A stretch of DNA of 17,972 nucleotides from Lachnospiraceae bacterium UBA7202 (GTDB taxonomy: Bacteria; Bacillota; Clostridia; Lachnospirales; Lachnospiraceae), in assembly GCA_002490705.1 (NCBI GenBank), contig DKUO01000024.1, forward strand, positions 1 through 17,972, read 5' to 3'. A model generated the notes under the pieces. It saw only the letters and a list, made by a program, of their open reading frames with translations. It was not told the DNA's origin and searched no databases. How positions within the stretch are numbered: the first letter of the stretch is position 1; every line of letters begins with the position of its first letter. Below are positions 1-6,844 of the stretch, one piece after another. The position numbers and the translations under genes were made by a program.

Positions 1-66
1 TATCGGCTTATTCCTGAAAGCCGCTCCCCATGCGGAATCTGTGTCGTTTACTGTGTTCACTCCCAT
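1..66 (-). CDS. N-terminus of an MGVN-type hypothetical protein (cut by window edge)
   Basis: Only the first 22 codons are inside the window. The ATG at 66 is preceded by an AAAGGAGG ribosome binding site with 8-nt spacing, so this is a genuine translation start. The peptide begins MGVNTVNDTDSAWGAAF and continues past the left edge. I do not recognise the family. It shares its first four residues with the product of the gene at 2421-2996, and both genes have the same 32-bp block upstream, so I infer that they are paralogues or at least share a module. No function can be assigned from so short a piece. Confidence 0.6.
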   Translation of the reverse strand, partial: MGVNTVNDTDSAWGAAFRNKPI

Positions 67-108
67 GCCTGCTGCCTCCTTTGTCGTCAATGATATCCTG
101 CATCTGTA

Positions 109-140
109 AATAATACGAATCAGCGGGCAGAAAAGTTTCA
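109..140 (-). repeat. 32-bp repeated block, copy A
   Basis: Read on the minus strand this block matches 3051-3082 at 26 of 32 positions without gaps. The matching cores are TGAAACTTTT and GCTGATTCGTATTA. It lies about 43 nt upstream of the MGVN-type start at 66 and just after the stop codon of the ATPase-CAT chimera. It could be a shared promoter region or a remnant of coding sequence: in one frame both copies read ETF, two variable residues, then ADSYY. I cannot decide which from two copies. Confidence 0.6.
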
Positions 141-144
141 CCAA

Positions 145-1155
145 TTACTCAGAATGGTCGAGGTAATTTTGCAGGCCCTCCGCCAGCTTAGCGATATGCA
201 CGCCGTCTACAAAAGAGTGGTAAACCTGAACGGAAAACGGCAGCATTGTTTTCCCATCCCGAATCGCATATTTTCCCCAGTCGATCATCGGCGTCGCATT
301 GTCCTTTTTTCCTGATTCCATATGAGAGATATGGGTAAACGATACCCACGGAAAGGAAGAGAACTGGTAAATATCGTTCCCCATAGGGCCGGTAAAATAC
401 TCCTTTTGCGCTCTCACCGTATCAGCAGCCAGCGTCACATATTCTTCCATGGTATCCTGCATTTCCACATTGACAACCTTAAAAAGCTCGCTGCCGCTAT
501 TTAAGTATGTCTTCATGATTTCCGCGACTACATAATTTTCAAGAATCGCGCCGTTCATTGCCCCGCTTTCCAAAGTTTCCGCACTGCTCCACTTTGTCAG
601 ATAACAAACCAGCCCCGTATCATAGAAATACAATTTTGGAGTCTTTACAAGTAGCTGCCGTAAAAATCTTGCCGTCAGGGAATCCATGTCAAGAGTAAAC
701 GGTTCCGTTTCTCCCCTCCCGATCTCAGCCTGAGACAGCGACGTTAATGCGAGTACCGCAACCCTTCCTGCAAGCGACTCCTGCACCCCATGCATCAGTT
801 TAAATACTTGTGAGCCGGTCAGCCAGAATGCTCCCGCATTCTGGTTTTTATCGATATGAATTTTTACATAAGTGAATAATTCCGGTGCGTACTGTACCTC
901 ATCAATCAATACCGGCGGCTTATGCAGCTGCAAGAACAGTTCTGGATCTGTCTTGGCCAGATTCCGCTCATTTAAATCATCCAGCGACACATAACCTCTA
1001 TCAGTACCTTTCATTAACCTTTGCAGCATTGTCGTCTTTCCAACCTGCCTCGGCCCGGTCACCAATACAACGGGATATTCTTTTGTAACTTCTAAAACTA
1101 TTTTTCCAATCCCCTTGCTATATAGTTCATGTCTTCCTCTCTTAGCTTCGGCCAA
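145..1155 (-). pseudogene. Chimeric ORF: AAA+ (DUF4143-type) ATPase joined to C-terminal half of a CAT-like acetyltransferase
   Basis: This 336-codon frame contains pieces of two unrelated families. Residues 1-163 are an AAA_14/DUF4143-type ATPase with Walker A GPRQVGKT (34-41), Walker B PVLIDEVQ (81-88), sensor-like WLTGSQ (111-116) and SLAGR. Residues 167-222 match the later DUF4143 part (KTPKLYFYDTGL, GAILENYVV), but the usual stretch of about 100 residues between the two is missing. From about residue 223 the frame becomes the second half of a type A chloramphenicol acetyltransferase-like protein: FPWVSFTH (268-275), DWGKY (292-296) and the catalytic motif HSFVDG (H313, D317). The CAT N-terminal half and the ATPase C-terminus are absent. 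The only start is a TTG at 1155 without a convincing ribosome binding site, 12 codons downstream of an in-frame stop. Family assignments are firm. That the product is non-functional for both activities is inference, and misassembly is possible. Confidence 0.75.
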
Positions 1156-1177
1156 TTTATATTGTGATTACATTTTA

Positions 1178-1480
1178 GTCGGAATCTATTATGAAAGCAA
1201 GCCTTTCCTGTACAATGGCAATACGCCGGATTTTCAGTCTTTTATCACAAAGCTGCCCGAAGAGACCCTGCAAAAAATCAAGTTTGACAGCTTCGATTTT
1301 TTCAGAGAGGTAATCCGCACCGCAAATCTTAATCTAAAAATGGTGGAATCACAGGCTTACGGAATTTTAAGCGCGCTGTTGTCAACAATCCATGCAAAAG
1401 AAACGCTTTCCGTCACCTGCGATTATTTCGCCGTTTTCGATTTTATGGCGGACAGCCTCGTATCAGAAATTTTTATATAA
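1178..1480 (+). pseudogene. 3' fragment of an unrecognised gene
   Basis: An open frame of about 100 codons from VGIYYESKPFLYNG to the stop at 1478-1480 looks like real protein (KLPEETLQKIKFDSFDFF, SVTCDYFAVFDFMADSL). It has no plausible start: the frame runs backward into the 5' end of the opposing ATPase chimera, and the apparent ATG at 1115 lies inside that gene. I therefore read it as the C-terminal part of a gene whose 5' end was lost at a junction near 1155-1178. It is followed after 14 nt by the small membrane protein gene at 1495 and was probably cotranscribed with it. I do not recognise the family. Confidence 0.5.
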
Positions 1481-1494
1481 AAAGGAGGATTCCA

Positions 1495-1728
1495 ATGATC
1501 AAAGAAGTAAATCAGGCTTGTGAAAAGCGAAACGACACTCTGGGAATTTCCGTAGAACTTCCCAATCCGAAAAAGAACACATTAAAAAAAGCTTCGATCT
1601 GCAACTTTATGATCGGCGCTGGGCTGATGGCGGCAGGCATTATTTTTCCTTCCAAATCCTGTGCGGTATTGGGCGGTATCGGCATACTCAGCAGTATTGT
1701 ACTGCGAAGGGAACAAAACAAAGCATAG
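1495..1728 (+). CDS. Small membrane protein of unknown function
   Basis: The ATG at 1495 is preceded by AAAAGGAGG with 6-nt spacing, an excellent ribosome binding site, giving 77 residues. The first 34 residues are polar and rich in Lys and Asn. Residues about 36-70 form two closely spaced hydrophobic stretches (NFMIGAGLMAAGIIF, then CAVLGGIGILSSIVL) suggesting a helical hairpin in the membrane, followed by a basic tail RREQNKA. It lies 14 nt after the truncated frame at 1178-1480, so the two were likely an operon. A bidirectional terminator follows at 1739-1770. I do not recognise the family. An overlapping minus strand frame (1512-1754) has no ribosome binding site and is rejected. Confidence 0.6.
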   Translation: MIKEVNQACEKRNDTLGISVELPNPKKNTLKKASICNFMIGAGLMAAGIIFPSKSCAVLGGIGILSSIVLRREQNKA

Positions 1729-1738
1729 AAAAACACAA

Positions 1739-1770
1739 CGGGAAGTACCCTCAAATTGAGGCGCTTCCCG
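1739..1770. terminator. Bidirectional terminator between convergent genes
   Basis: CGGGAAG (1739-1745) pairs with CTTCCCG (1764-1770), and inside it CCTCAA pairs with TTGAGG. The hairpin sits between the + strand small membrane gene (stop 1728) and the yoeB stop (1771-1773). On the minus strand it is followed by a T-rich run (GTTGTGTTTTTC). On the + strand it is followed by CTATTTTAC. Confidence 0.75.
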
Positions 1771-2067
1771 CTATTTTACAGCGTCATAATGTGACCACAT
1801 ACGGACAGCCTTTATTGTCCCCTCATAGTTCACTCCGTTAATAACAACTGGTTCTCGATACACCTGATAGACCAGTCTGTGCTGCAAATTAATTCTTCTG
1901 GAATAATAACCGTTTAAATTTCCGACTAATCCTTCATAGGGAGGTGGATTTTGAAATGGATTTTCCGCTATCACATGCAATAAATTTTTTGCTTTTCCTT
2001 CAAGCTCTGCCCCCTTTAACAGCTTTTTATCTTTGTCAGCCTGCTTGCCAAATCTTATGATATACAT
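1771..2067 (-). CDS. yoeB: YoeB/Txe-family ribosome-dependent mRNA interferase toxin
   Basis: This 98-residue protein has the YoeB fold signature. NLNGYYSRRINLQHRLVYQV (50-69) corresponds to the E. coli segment around SGFWSRRITEEHRLVY, and the C-terminal MWSHYD provides the His-Tyr pair of the active site. By alignment E45, R64 and H93 are the likely equivalents of the catalytic Glu46, Arg65 and His83 of E. coli YoeB. Members of this family cleave mRNA at the ribosomal A site. The protein is longer than E. coli YoeB (84 residues), partly because of an insertion (about residues 71-82, PVVINGVNYEGT) between the last strands. Its ATG directly follows the antitoxin TAA with no gap, so the two are translationally coupled. 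A terminator starts right after its stop. Confidence 0.9.
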   Translation of the reverse strand: MYIIRFGKQADKDKKLLKGAELEGKAKNLLHVIAENPFQNPPPYEGLVGNLNGYYSRRINLQHRLVYQVYREPVVINGVNYEGTIKAVRMWSHYDAVK

Positions 2068-2322
2068 TTACCACTCCTCATCCGGATGATACAGCGAGCA
2101 CTCTTCCAGCGGCTCTTTTCCTGCTTCGACAATACTTTCCGTCATACCCGGTATGGCATTCAAATATAAGGTTTCCTGAATTGCATTCCAATCATCTTCT
2201 GAAATAAGAACTCCATTTTTCCCCCGATTATTCGTAATTGTAATTGGCTGGCTGTTATTATTAACATCGGACAGTATTTGATATATATTTTCTCTTGCCT
2301 TTGTTACACTAATTGCCGTCAT
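2068..2322 (-). CDS. yefM: YefM/Phd-family antitoxin
   Basis: The 84-residue product starts MTAISVTKARENIYQIL, the typical Phd/YefM N-terminal DNA-binding and dimerisation domain, and includes the usual segment ITITNNRGKNGVLISEDDWNAI. The acidic C-terminus (EAGKEPLEECSLYHPDEEW) is the part expected to wrap the toxin. I chose the ATG at 2322 because AAAGGAGATGAAGAC precedes it. A longer frame to 2376 would run through the promoter. It is the first gene of a two-gene operon with yoeB, and its promoter contains two CGTACG elements that resemble the TGTACA core of known YefM operators. Confidence 0.92.
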   Translation of the reverse strand: MTAISVTKARENIYQILSDVNNNSQPITITNNRGKNGVLISEDDWNAIQETLYLNAIPGMTESIVEAGKEPLEECSLYHPDEEW

Positions 2323-2344
2323 GTCTTCATCTCCTTTTCTTTTT

Positions 2345-2373
2345 ATTTTACCGTACGTTTTAGCGTACGTCAA
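2345..2373 (-). promoter_or_regulatory. yefM-yoeB promoter with overlapping paired-palindrome operator
   Basis: On the minus strand, -35 TTGACG (2368-2373) and -10 TAAAAT (2345-2350) are separated by exactly 17 bp. Two CGTACG palindromes lie at 2364-2369 and 2352-2357, centre to centre 12 bp apart, as a tandem repeat of CGTACG-S-TAAAA. They cover the spacer and reach the -35, so a bound YefM-YoeB complex would block RNA polymerase. The arrangement resembles the E. coli yefM operator, which uses TGTACA cores. Confidence 0.75.
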
Positions 2374-2420
2374 CATTAGCCTACTAATTTATATTTTGAA
2401 ATTTTTGTGGCCTTTTCTTA

Positions 2421-2996
2421 TTATCTTTCCAAAAATCCCAAGAACTTTCCCCACTCCGCATAACCCTTTAAATCCCCATAGCGGTACTCGGACTGCATAA
2501 TATCTCTTACGATTTTTACCCAGTCTGTTTTTTCTGAAAAGCTCCAAGTGCCAGCGCTTTTCTGCTCCGCATTTTTTACAGCTTTTGCAACTGCGGCTTT
2601 CAACACCGTGTCCTCAAAGCTGCCTTTTCCGCTTTCCTTCAAATGGGCAGTATACGCATACATTTCAGCCGTATCACAGTTTTTCGGATCAACCTTTGAA
2701 ACGTCCACCATCTGCTCCGTCACATTCCCCGACCGATCCCATGTCCTAACCTTATACACAGGATTTGCCGCATCAAAATCTTGGGGCTTATAGACAGACA
2801 TGGACGAGCCGCTTACTACATCCGCCCATGTACTGACCATAATATCCCCTGTACCTTCCTCTGCACCATGCAGCGTAGCTGTGTGTGCCGCTTCTGCCGC
2901 CTGTTTGGCATAACTTTTCCCCGCCACATTTCTTTCCGTCCTTCTTGCCTCATACCCTGCTGCCAGACAGCCATTTCCTATTCCATTAACGCCCAT
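2421..2996 (-). CDS. MGVN-type hypothetical protein, 191 aa
   Basis: The ATG at 2996 follows GGAGGG with about 9-nt spacing. The product begins MGVNGIGNGCLAAGYEA. It has no signal peptide or membrane segment that I can see, and contains STWADVVSGSSMSVY, YKVRTWDRSGNVTEQMVDV, DTAEMYAYTAHLKESGKG and a C-terminal Trp-rich part (WVKIVRDIMQ, GYAEWGKFLGFLER). It appears complete and intact. My impression is that it belongs to a paralogous family of unknown function in Lachnospiraceae, but this is from memory of similar sequences and not shown here. The same MGVN start and the same upstream 32-bp block occur at the left edge of the window. It sits downstream of the damaged histidine kinase and may once have been linked to that regulatory system. 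Confidence 0.75.
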   Translation of the reverse strand: MGVNGIGNGCLAAGYEARRTERNVAGKSYAKQAAEAAHTATLHGAEEGTGDIMVSTWADVVSGSSMSVYKPQDFDAANPVYKVRTWDRSGNVTEQMVDVSKVDPKNCDTAEMYAYTAHLKESGKGSFEDTVLKAAVAKAVKNAEQKSAGTWSFSEKTDWVKIVRDIMQSEYRYGDLKGYAEWGKFLGFLER

Positions 2997-3050
2997 TTGT
3001 TCAAACCCTCCATGATTGCCAATTCTATTACGCCTTGATTCTCCGCTATC

Positions 3051-3082
3051 AGTAATACGAATCAGCTTTTATAAAAGTTTCA
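3051..3082 (-). repeat. 32-bp repeated block, copy B
   Basis: This is the second copy of the block at 109-140. It lies about 55 nt upstream of the MGVN-type start at 2996 and overlaps the last codons of the kinase frame, whose stop (3069-3071) falls inside it. In a frame other than the kinase's, the minus strand here reads AAKRGGKLDETFIKADSYY then stop, sharing ETF..ADSYY with copy A. This suggests the end of a different gene is buried under the kinase tail. Confidence 0.6.
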
Positions 3083-4445
3083 TCCAATTTGCCGCCCCGT
3101 TTTGCAGCGTCATCTGTGTGATCGCTTTGACGAAATCATTTTGCAGCATCTGTATATCAGACCTATCCCTTGCTGATGATTTCTTTGTATTCATACCGCC
3201 GCCATATTTTACCGCACATTTTCTGATATTCTTTAACCCGATCCCATGCGCCTCCTGGCATTTTTCCCGCATCCGCACACTGGCTTCGATCGCGTTATCC
3301 AACCCGTTGTTCAATATAATCCCCATATCATAAGCCTCGATCGCAACAGCGTCCGGCAGCATAAAACCGCTGGCGTCCAGCCGAATCCCTTCCACCTGCT
3401 TTGCCGCATAGCGGAATTTATTCTCAATCACCGCATCGCTGACGGCGTTTCCCGTATGCGCCCTGCTGTCAAGCTGCTCCACCGACTGGTACATTCCCTC
3501 AAAATACTGCCGGATTTCATCTTCTTCTCCGCCATCCCTTCTTCGGATCAGGTTCTGCAAAACCGCCATATGATTTTTCATATCATGCTTGACCGCGCGA
3601 ATCCCGTCATACAAATGCTCCATTTCCACGATAGAACTCTGCATCTGCGCAATTTGATTTTCCAGAATCCTCTTTTCCGCCTGCTCTTCCTGTAAGGCTT
3701 TCATGTCCTGATAAATGCGGAAACTGTATACGCTCGCCCCCAGAAGCACCAATGCGATCATAGGAATAATTAGATATAATGCCGGATATCTTTCATACAG
3801 CAACACGGGTACGCCGTCCGTAATGGAGATCAAAAGCAGTCGCACAAGAACCGAAACCAAAATCCCCGCTATGGCTGGAAGCAGATAGAAAACCACCTCC
3901 CTGCCCATCCGCCCCTTTTCCCTATCGCGACGGTTCTTTGCAATCTTTCTGACAGAAAGAAACAGCAGCGCGCACTTTGCAGCTCCCATTAACACTAAAG
4001 ATAAGCTGAACAGCACATTCACCGCCGTAAGGAAAGAGCCCACCGAGACCGCGCTGTCGCCCATTCCCTCCGCCAGAAGGTCGATCAGGCTTTTTCCCAG
4101 ATACAAAAAACTATATCCAGCCAGAAATGACAGCTCATGCAGGGAAATAAACTGCACGGTAAGAAATACCTTCGTAAGCAGATTCCCCTCATACCAGCAC
4201 ACACACAACGCAAATAAAATTGCCGTATCAAAGAGCAGTCTCGCAGCCAGCGTCGCACTGTCCATTTGCCAAAACAGCTTCCCTCCGGCTAATCGGATCA
4301 AAACCCATACGATTCCGACTGCCCATCTCGCGCCTTTTCCCCTGCTAAGCTTAGGCTCCGCAAATCTACCGCAAAAGAACTGGATGCAGTACCCTGCAAA
4401 CAACGTCGGCAAAATGCTGGCCAGTTCTACAAACCATTCAATCAT
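3069..4445 (-). pseudogene. AgrC-like GHKL sensor histidine kinase with shortened ATPase domain and foreign C-terminus
   Basis: Residues 1-245 form about six to seven membrane segments, followed by a coiled-coil (about 246-275), the phospho-acceptor motif VKHDMKNHMAVLQ (H287) and an N box NNGLDNAIEA (379-388). In this family about 50-60 residues of beta strands normally separate the N box from the HGIGL motif. Here HGIGLKNIRKC begins at 400, only about 15 residues later. After KYGGGMN (413-419) the usual last strands are replaced by an unrelated 39-residue tail ending NWMKLL. The frame is intact throughout, so a stable protein could be made, but ATP binding is doubtful. It overlaps the response regulator by 8 nt, the classic coupled order. 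I call it damaged by inference from family structure; it could also be a sensor that no longer phosphorylates, or an assembly error. Confidence 0.7.
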
Positions 4446-5163
4446 TGCCGTTCACCCCGTTTCTCAGATACCGCATATAAGTTTTCACAAACTCTCCATA
4501 TTTTTCTTTTGCCAGATAGACGTCCGCACCGTTATTCAAGGTAATGCTTTTGTTATCATACTCCGCCACAAACGCCATATTTACCAGATATCCCCTATGA
4601 CAACGGTAAAATTCAGCCCCTAGCTGCCCTTCCATCTCATTCATGGAAACATAAGCCTCTATGTTCTCCCCTGCGGTGTGAATCTCTACTTTCTTTCCTC
4701 TGCTCTCGATATAGAGAATGCTGTCTTTTTCCAGCGTAAAGCTCCGATTCCTCGTCTTGATAAATACGGTCTTTCGCCGTTTCCGTTTTCTCTTTTCCAG
4801 CTCCTTCTGCGCCCTGTCAAGCACCTCCCGAAATTTATCCTCCGCAACGGGCTTTACCAGATAGTGGAACGCCGCCACGTCAAAGGCCTGAAAAACATAT
4901 TCCCGGATACCCGTTATAAAAATCAGCAGGGTATCTTCCTCTCCCTTTAATTCACTTTGCTCCCGAAGCTTTCTCGCCGTCTCAATGCCGTCCGCCCCCT
5001 CCATCTGAATATCCAGAAATACGATATCGAACCGTTTCCCTGCGGCAAGCAGCGCATCCCCTGTCTCGTAAAGTTCAATACATACGCCCCGTATTTCTTT
5101 TTCCAGCAAATTTTTGATCTGTTCGCGAATGACTTTTTCATCGTCGCATATGGCTATGTTCAA
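4438..5163 (-). CDS. LytTR-family response regulator
   Basis: The 241-residue product has an N-terminal receiver domain with D7 and D8, the phospho-acceptor D51 (FLDIQMEG), T84 (FITG) and K104 (LVKPV), then a basic linker KRKRKRRK (125-132) and a C-terminal LytTR DNA-binding domain (about 133-235) with the typical FYRCHRGYLVNMAFV. The start is the TTG at 5163, placed after AGGTGATAAGA; this gives MNIAICDDE, as in related regulators. A longer frame to 5460 would run through the promoter and the upstream terminator. The 3' end overlaps the kinase start by 8 nt. Its promoter has two direct repeats of the type LytTR proteins bind, so autoregulation is likely. Unlike its kinase, this gene looks intact. 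Confidence 0.93.
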   Translation of the reverse strand: MNIAICDDEKVIREQIKNLLEKEIRGVCIELYETGDALLAAGKRFDIVFLDIQMEGADGIETARKLREQSELKGEEDTLLIFITGIREYVFQAFDVAAFHYLVKPVAEDKFREVLDRAQKELEKRKRKRRKTVFIKTRNRSFTLEKDSILYIESRGKKVEIHTAGENIEAYVSMNEMEGQLGAEFYRCHRGYLVNMAFVAEYDNKSITLNNGADVYLAKEKYGEFVKTYMRYLRNGVNGND

Positions 5164-5187
5164 TCTTATCACCTGCAATTCTTTTCT

Positions 5188-5217
5188 ATTATATCGGCAG
5201 AATGCCTCAACTGTCAG
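5188..5217 (-). promoter_or_regulatory. Promoter of the LytTR regulator-kinase operon
   Basis: On the minus strand, -35 CTGACA (5212-5217) and a perfect -10 TATAAT (5188-5193) are 18 bp apart, 25 nt upstream of the TTG start. The direct repeats at 5224-5255 lie just upstream of the -35. Confidence 0.7.
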
Positions 5218-5223
5218 CATTAT

Positions 5224-5255
5224 GGGAACGAAACCGTACCGGAAAGGGAACGAAA
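5224..5255. promoter_or_regulatory. Direct-repeat operator candidate for the LytTR regulator
   Basis: GGGAACGAAA occurs exactly at 5224-5233 and again at 5246-5255, a period of 22 bp or about two helical turns. On the minus strand each reads TTTCGTTCCC. LytTR regulators typically bind two 9-bp direct repeats spaced by 12-13 bp, the same geometry as here. The nearer repeat ends 6 bp from the -35 element, a position suited to activation. Confidence 0.6.
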
Positions 5256-5280
5256 TCTTTTCCCGCGTTTCTACAATGAG

Positions 5281-5322
5281 ATAAAAAATGGCGGTAAATC
5301 TGATTATAATAGATTTACCGCC
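5281..5322 (-). terminator. Rho-independent terminator of the SDR gene
   Basis: GGCGGTAAATCT (5290-5301) and AGATTTACCGCC (5311-5322) form a perfect 12-bp stem with a 9-nt loop. On the minus strand the stem is followed by ATTTTTTAT. It lies 35 nt after the SDR stop and separates that gene from the regulator operon. Confidence 0.88.
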
Positions 5323-5357
5323 GCCCGCTATTTCTAATCTTTCCTTTTCACTGTACC

Positions 5358-6257
5358 CTACGACCCCACAATCGTTCCCCCGTTGGGATGAAGCACCTGC
5401 CCTGTCATATAGCTGGCATCGTCGGATGCCAAAAACACATAGCAGGGAGAAACCTCGCAAGGCTGCCCCGCCCTGTCCATGGGCACATGGGAAGTCTTCT
5501 TTCCGAATGTGGCAACCTCCGCCGCTGAATAGGAAGAGGGAATCAGAGGCGTCCAGATCGGCCCCGGCGCAACCCCGTTGACCCGGATTCCCTGCTCCAC
5601 AAGAGATTGGGAAAGCGATCTGGTCAACGCCACAATCGCGCCTTTGGTCGCGCTGTAATCAATCAGATCTTGATTGCCCTCATAGGCCGTCACAGAAGTG
5701 GTATTGATAATGCTTGCGCCTTTTTTCATATGGGGCAGCGCGGACTGAATTAAATAAAAGAAAGAAAAAACGTTATTCCTGAATATAAATTCTATTTCCT
5801 CATGGGGAATATCCAGAATGCTCCGATGAATAAACTGCATGGCATGATTGTTTACCAAAATATCCAGTTTCCCAAAACGCTCTATTGTCTTATCTACACA
5901 ATAGCTTGCGAACCCCGGATTTTTTAAATCGCCGCACAAAAGCAGGCACTCTCCGCCTAATTCCCCGATCCGCTCAACGGTCTCTCTTGCGTCAACTTCC
6001 TCGTCATAATAAACGATGACAACCGAAGCCCCCTCTTTCACAAAATCGTACGCAACAGCCCTGCCGATCCCGCTGTCCCCGCCTGTGATCAGCGCGACTT
6101 TATTTTCCAGTTTTTTATACTGCCTGCCGCACTCTGACGTCGGAATCGGTTTCATGACATACTCAAATCCGGGCTGCCTGTTCTGGTGCTGCGGCGGGAA
6201 CGCATAGTCGCTCTTCTCCGCCATTTTCCCGTATGCAGACTGATTATTTTGATTCAT
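5358..6257 (-). CDS. Short-chain dehydrogenase/reductase (YghA/YhxC-like)
   Basis: This 299-residue protein is a classical SDR with an N-terminal extension of about 50 residues, as in the YghA/YhxC/general-stress-protein-39 group. The cofactor motif is TGGDSGIG (58-65), followed by the structural NNHA (136-139) and the catalytic S188, Y201 and K205 (YSATKG). PGPIWTPL (231-238) follows, and the C-terminus HPNGGTIVGS is typical. It is expected to be a cytosolic NAD(P)-dependent oxidoreductase; the substrate is unknown, though relatives reduce aldehydes. The ATG at 6257 is preceded by TAGAGGAAT. It lies 74 nt downstream of the YbaK-like gene in the same direction and ends at the strong terminator at 5281-5322. 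Length and motifs indicate an intact gene. Confidence 0.93.
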   Translation of the reverse strand: MNQNNQSAYGKMAEKSDYAFPPQHQNRQPGFEYVMKPIPTSECGRQYKKLENKVALITGGDSGIGRAVAYDFVKEGASVVIVYYDEEVDARETVERIGELGGECLLLCGDLKNPGFASYCVDKTIERFGKLDILVNNHAMQFIHRSILDIPHEEIEFIFRNNVFSFFYLIQSALPHMKKGASIINTTSVTAYEGNQDLIDYSATKGAIVALTRSLSQSLVEQGIRVNGVAPGPIWTPLIPSSYSAAEVATFGKKTSHVPMDRAGQPCEVSPCYVFLASDDASYMTGQVLHPNGGTIVGS

Positions 6258-6331
6258 ATTCCTCTACTCCAAAAGACGATTATGATATCATATGCTGCCG
6301 GAATCGTTTTGTTCTTATCTTAAATCCTTTC

Positions 6332-6799
6332 TCAATCTCCTTTGCCGACGTCCACCCAGCCCACGGAGCCGGAGTATTTTTCCAGTTCCGGTATCGTCAG
6401 CTCAATTGCGCTGTTAGAGCTGCCGCAGGCGGGAAATACCGTCTCAAAGCGTTTCAGCGACACGTCCAGATACACCTTCACGCCCTCGTTTACCGCAAAC
6501 GGGCAGACGCCGCCCACGGCATGTCCCACAAGCATCTCCGCCTCCTGCGGCGTAAGCATCTTTGCTTTTGTGTGAAACTGCTCCTTGTATTTGTGATTGT
6601 CAATCTTCACATCACCTGCCGCCACCACTAACAGGGCGTTTCCATACACCATGAATGACAGCGTTTTCGCTATTCTTGCCGGCTCGCAGGAAAGGGCTGC
6701 CGCCGCCAGCTCCACCGTAGCGCTGGACACGTCAAACTCCTGAATCTTTTCTTCCATTCCGTACTGCTTAAAATATGTTCTTACTCTCTCAATCGCCAT
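6332..6799 (-). CDS. YbaK/aminoacyl-tRNA deacylase-domain protein
   Basis: The 155-residue protein fits the YbaK/EbsC (prolyl-tRNA-synthetase-associated) fold: ARIAKTLSFMV with the conserved Lys45, GDVKIDNHKYKEQF (62-75), MLTPQEAEMLVGHAVGGVCPF (81-101) and the late strand KVYLDVSLKRFETVFPACG. Characterised members hydrolyse mischarged tRNAs such as Cys-tRNA(Pro) in trans, so an editing role in the cytosol is likely, but the exact substrate cannot be read from sequence. The start at 6799 is preceded by AAGGAGGTAGATCATC. The gene lies 45 nt after abiEii in the same direction, and any separate promoter would have to overlap the end of abiEii. It is full length for the family. Confidence 0.92.
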   Translation of the reverse strand: MAIERVRTYFKQYGMEEKIQEFDVSSATVELAAAALSCEPARIAKTLSFMVYGNALLVVAAGDVKIDNHKYKEQFHTKAKMLTPQEAEMLVGHAVGGVCPFAVNEGVKVYLDVSLKRFETVFPACGSSNSAIELTIPELEKYSGSVGWVDVGKGD

Positions 6800-6844
6800 G
6801 ATGATCTACCTCCTTGTGAAAAGTCATATTTAATCAACAATATC

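Noticed and set aside
97..145. Sigma-28-type promoter in the 32-bp repeated block
   Set aside because: GCTGATTC only partly resembles a sigma-28 -10, and no TAAA lies at the required distance in either copy. Kept only as an unexplained repeat.
5164..5460. N-terminal extension of the LytTR regulator to 5460
   Set aside because: The extension crosses a clear terminator and the operon promoter and reads into the end of the SDR gene. The TTG at 5163 gives the canonical MNIAICDDE.
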